Under the pieces are notes generated by a model that was not told the DNA's origin, searched no databases, and was given only the letters and a program-made list of their open reading frames with translations. Made by a program: the position numbers and the translations under genes. This document shows positions 60,919 through 64,000 of a stretch of 64,000 nt of DNA, piece by piece. Source of the DNA: an uncultured Lachnospiraceae bacterium (GTDB taxonomy: Bacteria; Bacillota; Clostridia; Lachnospirales; Lachnospiraceae); NCBI GenBank assembly GCA_947367855.1, contig CANBFE010000011.1:40980-104979 (forward strand), read 5' to 3'. Numbering within the stretch: the first letter of the stretch is position 1; each line of letters opens with the position of its first letter.

Positions 60919-62639
60919 GAATTTCCCTCCTGTTCCGGATATCTTTTCTGAATCCACTCCTGGATATATTCATTTTCTTCATCGTAAATAAAAATGTAAT
61001 CAGATTCCTGAAAGTCATTCATCTGACTCCCCTCCTGAATGATCCTCACTGAAACCTGATGAGACGACAGCAGATACCTGCACAGATAATATATATATCC
61101 AGAATCCTCACCCGGAATACACACAATATATTTTTTCCCTCCTATTACATGATTTTCTTTTATCGCCCGCTGAAACCATGCTCTTTCAGAATCTTCATAT
61201 TCCCTCGAATCAAAAACAGTCGCAAAGCTGCCCTTAACTTCCTTCCAACTTATCAACATTACTCCCAAAATAACGGCCATATATATCCACTCAGTTTTCG
61301 TATCCTTAATTACAGAGAAATTCATCAATGATACTGCAATTATCAGATAATAGATTGCCACGAAAATAGTATTTTGGTATCGCCCTATTCCGGCCAACGT
61401 TCCTGCTTCCCAACCTGGCATGGAAAACAAATACAATAAAAACATTCCAATCATATATGTCACATATAATCCCGCCACTGCCGCTACTGTCTTTAGATAC
61501 TTTTTCCCCGTTCCGGACCCAATCAACACCGAAAGTATGCCCAGAGCCAACAAAAATGCCAACAAAAAATAAAGACGCCTGCCTGTAACCGAATGTTCCA
61601 AAACTCCAAAAAAGATATTTTTTATTTCATCCCACGTTTTAGATGAAAACACTGCTTGATAGTTTTCAATAGTCATAGCATGTTTAGAAGAAGCAGCAGC
61701 AGAAAACACATAATCACAATGAGCCTTCCACAAGAAAATCGACACAAAGGGAGCGACCATTACCGCAAAGGTCTGTTTTCTCCTCATTTCACAACATTTC
61801 AGAGATATAAAAAGAAATACCTCTGCTATTATGATAAAATAAATACCTGAATTCTTAATCTGAACCGCAGTGCATAAAAAAGGTACTGCATACCAAATCG
61901 GAACAACGCCTTTCCCGTCCCCCCTGCAGAATCCGGTGCATTCAGAACCTATAAAAAACAGCATTGCCATCCCCTGTAACGGGAGCAGCGTATCAACCAG
62001 AAGATCCGTAATTGCCGTATTATATACAAATAGATAATTAGTAAACAAAAAAACATATACGCAACTCACAGCCTTATACTTTTTGACATATTTAAATACC
62101 GGCAGAATAAAGCACAGCATCATATATGCCTGGGCAAACATCTGCATCCCCTCAGTTCTGGATACAATTTTGGCAAAATAATAAATATAGGATGCACTTC
62201 CAAGCGGATATGCCTGAAACTGTATTAGAGCATCCCTAAATGATGGATACCTGTCTGAGTCAATTATATTCCGCACTGCCAACGCCCAATGGGAAAAATT
62301 GTCATAATGAATAAACAGTTGGCCCCTTGTCGCCAACAGCATAGCCCCGATACCAACTGCAAGAAAAATATAACCAACCTTTAAATATGTGCTGACAATC
62401 CCCTTCACATCCCTGACTAATTCGTACACTGCCAACACTACACCAATGCCAAACATAAAAAATACTGTGATTTGCAGACAGTTTAAAATCCCCGCCAAAA
62501 ACAGAATCATTATTTGTAAAGACACTGTAAACGCTGGCAGAAAATATATATTCATACCTGACTTCTTCCTAAAATATTCCCAATATCCAAAGCTTGAAAG
62601 AAAATATAACAATAATCTACCTATCTTCAGTAACATCAT
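60900..62639 (-). CDS. Polytopic membrane protein of glycan locus, unrecognised
   Basis: A protein of about 579 residues with a dozen or so hydrophobic helices. Early loops hold YDNFSHWALAVRNIIDSDRYPS and QAYPLGSASYIYYF, acidic residues placed as in GT-C transferases. The last part is a soluble domain of about 90 residues (GGKKYIVCIPGEDSGYIYYL). ATG 62639 has AAGGAG seven bases upstream; the frame is open further up, overlapping the GT2-GtrA gene. It lies in an operon with that gene, 40 bases downstream. It may transfer or polymerise sugars; not proven. Confidence 0.65.
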   Translation of the reverse strand: MMLLKIGRLLLYFLSSFGYWEYFRKKSGMNIYFLPAFTVSLQIMILFLAGILNCLQITVFFMFGIGVVLAVYELVRDVKGIVSTYLKVGYIFLAVGIGAMLLATRGQLFIHYDNFSHWALAVRNIIDSDRYPSFRDALIQFQAYPLGSASYIYYFAKIVSRTEGMQMFAQAYMMLCFILPVFKYVKKYKAVSCVYVFLFTNYLFVYNTAITDLLVDTLLPLQGMAMLFFIGSECTGFCRGDGKGVVPIWYAVPFLCTAVQIKNSGIYFIIIAEVFLFISLKCCEMRRKQTFAVMVAPFVSIFLWKAHCDYVFSAAASSKHAMTIENYQAVFSSKTWDEIKNIFFGVLEHSVTGRRLYFLLAFLLALGILSVLIGSGTGKKYLKTVAAVAGLYVTYMIGMFLLYLFSMPGWEAGTLAGIGRYQNTIFVAIYYLIIAVSLMNFSVIKDTKTEWIYMAVILGVMLISWKEVKGSFATVFDSREYEDSERAWFQRAIKENHVIGGKKYIVCIPGEDSGYIYYLCRYLLSSHQVSVRIIQEGSQMNDFQESDYIFIYDEENEYIQEWIQKRYPEQEGNSVVIVK

Positions 62640-62679
62640 CCGTCTTCTCCTTTTGCCATTAAATTCCTCTATCGCCTCT

Positions 62680-63765
62680 TTAATAAACCAACCTTCTCTG
62701 TATGATATAACTGAATAGGAATAATATTGCATCTATAGGCACCTTTGCAGCCAATTCCGTCTGAACTGGCAGCAACCGAAAAAACAGTTCAGTAAACACT
62801 CCACTGCAAATCATTTGTACAACAGCCACAAACACATATTTTAATATGGACTTTATATGCTTTTTTCTGCTTTTAAAAACTAGAAAATAATTAACACTGT
62901 AATTATAGACTGCCGATATTAATCTGGCACTGATCGTTGCAAGCATAATATAGTACCCCCCCTGAGCCTGCATGCCACTGCGCAGAAGTCTGCAAAATAG
63001 TCCAAATAATGTCAAATCTACAATAGCAGAGGAAAAACCCGACAACATAAATTTTCCAAACTCTGCCCCAAACAACTTATAAATACGAATGGAATCCACA
63101 ATTGGCCGAAAATGAGTTGAATGGTTATCTTTTGAATCGTATATAATCTCTATAGGAACTTCGCAAATCGATATCCCTTCCCTCTTTGTCTCAATAAGCA
63201 TTTGTGTCTCAAACTCAAAGCGCTCCCCTTTTATATGTAATAAATATCGCATAAATTCCGCCGGTATCGCCCTCAGCCCTGTCTGCGTATCTGTAATATG
63301 AATCCCATAAAGTCTATGCAGCACCCTGCACGTCAGGCGATTTCCAAACATACTTTTTGCCGGAATCTGTTCCTTCCCCTCCGCAAGAAAATTTCTCACA
63401 CCAAGTACCAATGATGAGGGATTGTCCAACAGTGCTCTTCTACATTCCATGATAGATCTGGAAGTATGCTGCCCATCAGAATCTGCAGTGATGCATCCAA
63501 CCATATTAGGCCAGTTCTCCAGGCAATACTGAAAAGCATCCTTTAAAGCCCTTCCTTTTCCCTTGTTCACCTCATGCACTAAAACAGTTGTATGGTAAAT
63601 AATTTCTGCTTTTCTAAAAAAATCTTTATATCCCATACCACTACCATCATCTACTACAATGAGTGGTCCGATGTTTTGCATAACCAGTTCCGACAAAATA
63701 TGGAGAAACCTCTCATCTGGTTCAAATGTCGGAATTATGACAGGAATTATCATTTGTGTCTTCAT
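62680..63765 (-). CDS. Family 2 glycosyltransferase fused to a GtrA-like domain
   Basis: A protein of about 361 residues. The N-terminal GT2 domain (1 to about 220) has VIIPTFEPDERF, IVVDDGSGMG, GCITADSDGQHT (Asp95, Asp97 metal motif) and a DTQTGLRAIP motif, like dolichol-phosphate mannose synthase enzymes. The C-terminal 130 residues form four helices like GtrA. Such fusions make or flip polyprenyl-phosphate sugars used by GT-C enzymes. ATG 63765 has AAGGGGG six bases upstream; the frame is open to 63798. The product may feed the GT-C proteins of this window. Confidence 0.9.
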   Translation of the reverse strand: MKTQMIIPVIIPTFEPDERFLHILSELVMQNIGPLIVVDDGSGMGYKDFFRKAEIIYHTTVLVHEVNKGKGRALKDAFQYCLENWPNMVGCITADSDGQHTSRSIMECRRALLDNPSSLVLGVRNFLAEGKEQIPAKSMFGNRLTCRVLHRLYGIHITDTQTGLRAIPAEFMRYLLHIKGERFEFETQMLIETKREGISICEVPIEIIYDSKDNHSTHFRPIVDSIRIYKLFGAEFGKFMLSGFSSAIVDLTLFGLFCRLLRSGMQAQGGYYIMLATISARLISAVYNYSVNYFLVFKSRKKHIKSILKYVFVAVVQMICSGVFTELFFRLLPVQTELAAKVPIDAILFLFSYIIQRRLVY

Positions 63766-63787
63766 ATTTATCCCCCTTCTTAAAACT

Positions 63788-63868
63788 TCATACATCAAAA
63801 ATCTTCCATTTCTCCCTTATGTATGACAGAAGAAACGGTGGAACCAACAGGCTTATCACTCCGATCAT
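63788..63868 (-). CDS. Putative 26-residue membrane peptide
   Basis: The ATG at 63868 has AGGAGG nine bases upstream, unusually strong. The frame reads MIGVISLLVPPFLLSYIREK and ends WKIFDV, a single hydrophobic helix with a charged end. It ends 22 bases before the GT2-GtrA start. It could be a true small protein or the remnant start of a longer membrane protein. Confidence 0.4.
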   Translation of the reverse strand: MIGVISLLVPPFLLSYIREKWKIFDV

Positions 63869-64000
63869 AATTTTTTACCTCCTGAAAATATGCAGACCTA
63901 TTTACTTCCAGCCCGGCCAGTTGTATACCACCTATTGGCCCATGCAGACTTCCCGATAAACATTATGTTTCCCTACAGATATCTTTCTTTCAGATACCCC

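Overview
The window reads as chromosomal DNA from an anaerobic gut Firmicute, most probably a Lachnospiraceae (Clostridium cluster XIVa) member. The reasons are a phosphotransbutyrylase/butyrate kinase pair (butyrate formation), strong AGGAGG-type ribosome sites, many lipoprotein solute-binding proteins with their own MalF/MalG permeases but no local ATPase, and many AraC-controlled sugar operons, including GH29 fucosidase and GH36 alpha-galactosidase loci. No rRNA, tRNA or CRISPR array was seen. Species is not assignable by eye.

Layout. 1-4.4 kb: two coupled ABC exporter half-transporters (the first cut by the window edge) and a ferredoxin-tailed aldo/keto reductase. 4.5-8.1 kb: gpmI, divergent from a cation-diffusion facilitator and a YgjP-like metallopeptidase. 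8.1-18.3 kb: a hybrid minus-strand operon with, in transcription order, propeller/solute-binding lipoprotein, MalF-like permease, MalG-like permease, HlyD-like adaptor, a MacB-core-like protein lacking the FtsX helices, and a second propeller/solute-binding lipoprotein. No ATPase is encoded in it. 18.5-23.6 kb: ABC ATPase, a giant coiled-coil FtsX permease and a PHP phosphoesterase. 23.8-26.9 kb: a double GT-C glycosyltransferase. 26.9-31.7 kb: two Gfo/Idh/MocA dehydrogenases interleaved with two TIM-barrel isomerases under a divergent AraC regulator, an architecture like oxidative (3-keto-glycoside) sugar processing. 31.7-34.9 kb: cardiolipin synthase, a tandem-ACT protein and a XerC/D-type recombinase. 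35-40.1 kb: fucosidase, fucose mutarotase, aldo/keto reductase and zinc dehydrogenase with AraC. 40.1-46.7 kb: GH36 alpha-galactosidase plus a complete sugar ABC importer (binding protein and two permeases) and AraC.

46.7-54.2 kb: an XRE regulator whose C-terminal half looks like the cytosolic domain of the flagellar export protein FlhA, a MATE pump, a TIM-barrel isomerase, an AI-2E-type permease, and a LacI regulator with uxaC. 54.4-56.6 kb: ptb-buk. 56.7-64 kb: a visibly AT-richer cell-surface glycan segment (large membrane proteins, a GT2-GtrA fusion, a 15-residue-repeat coiled-coil protein) interrupted at 59.4-60.9 kb by a graveyard of mobile-element remnants: an IS200/IS605 TnpA fragment with its end hairpin, an Rpn-type nuclease tail, and a deleted, frameshifted tyrosine recombinase.

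Most promising for new biology: the XRE-FlhA-like fusion; the ATPase-less hybrid transporter/adaptor operon; the paired dehydrogenase/isomerase operon; and the 15-mer coiled-coil repeat protein. Most catabolic clusters follow one pattern: a divergent AraC or LacI regulator facing an operon of sugar enzymes.
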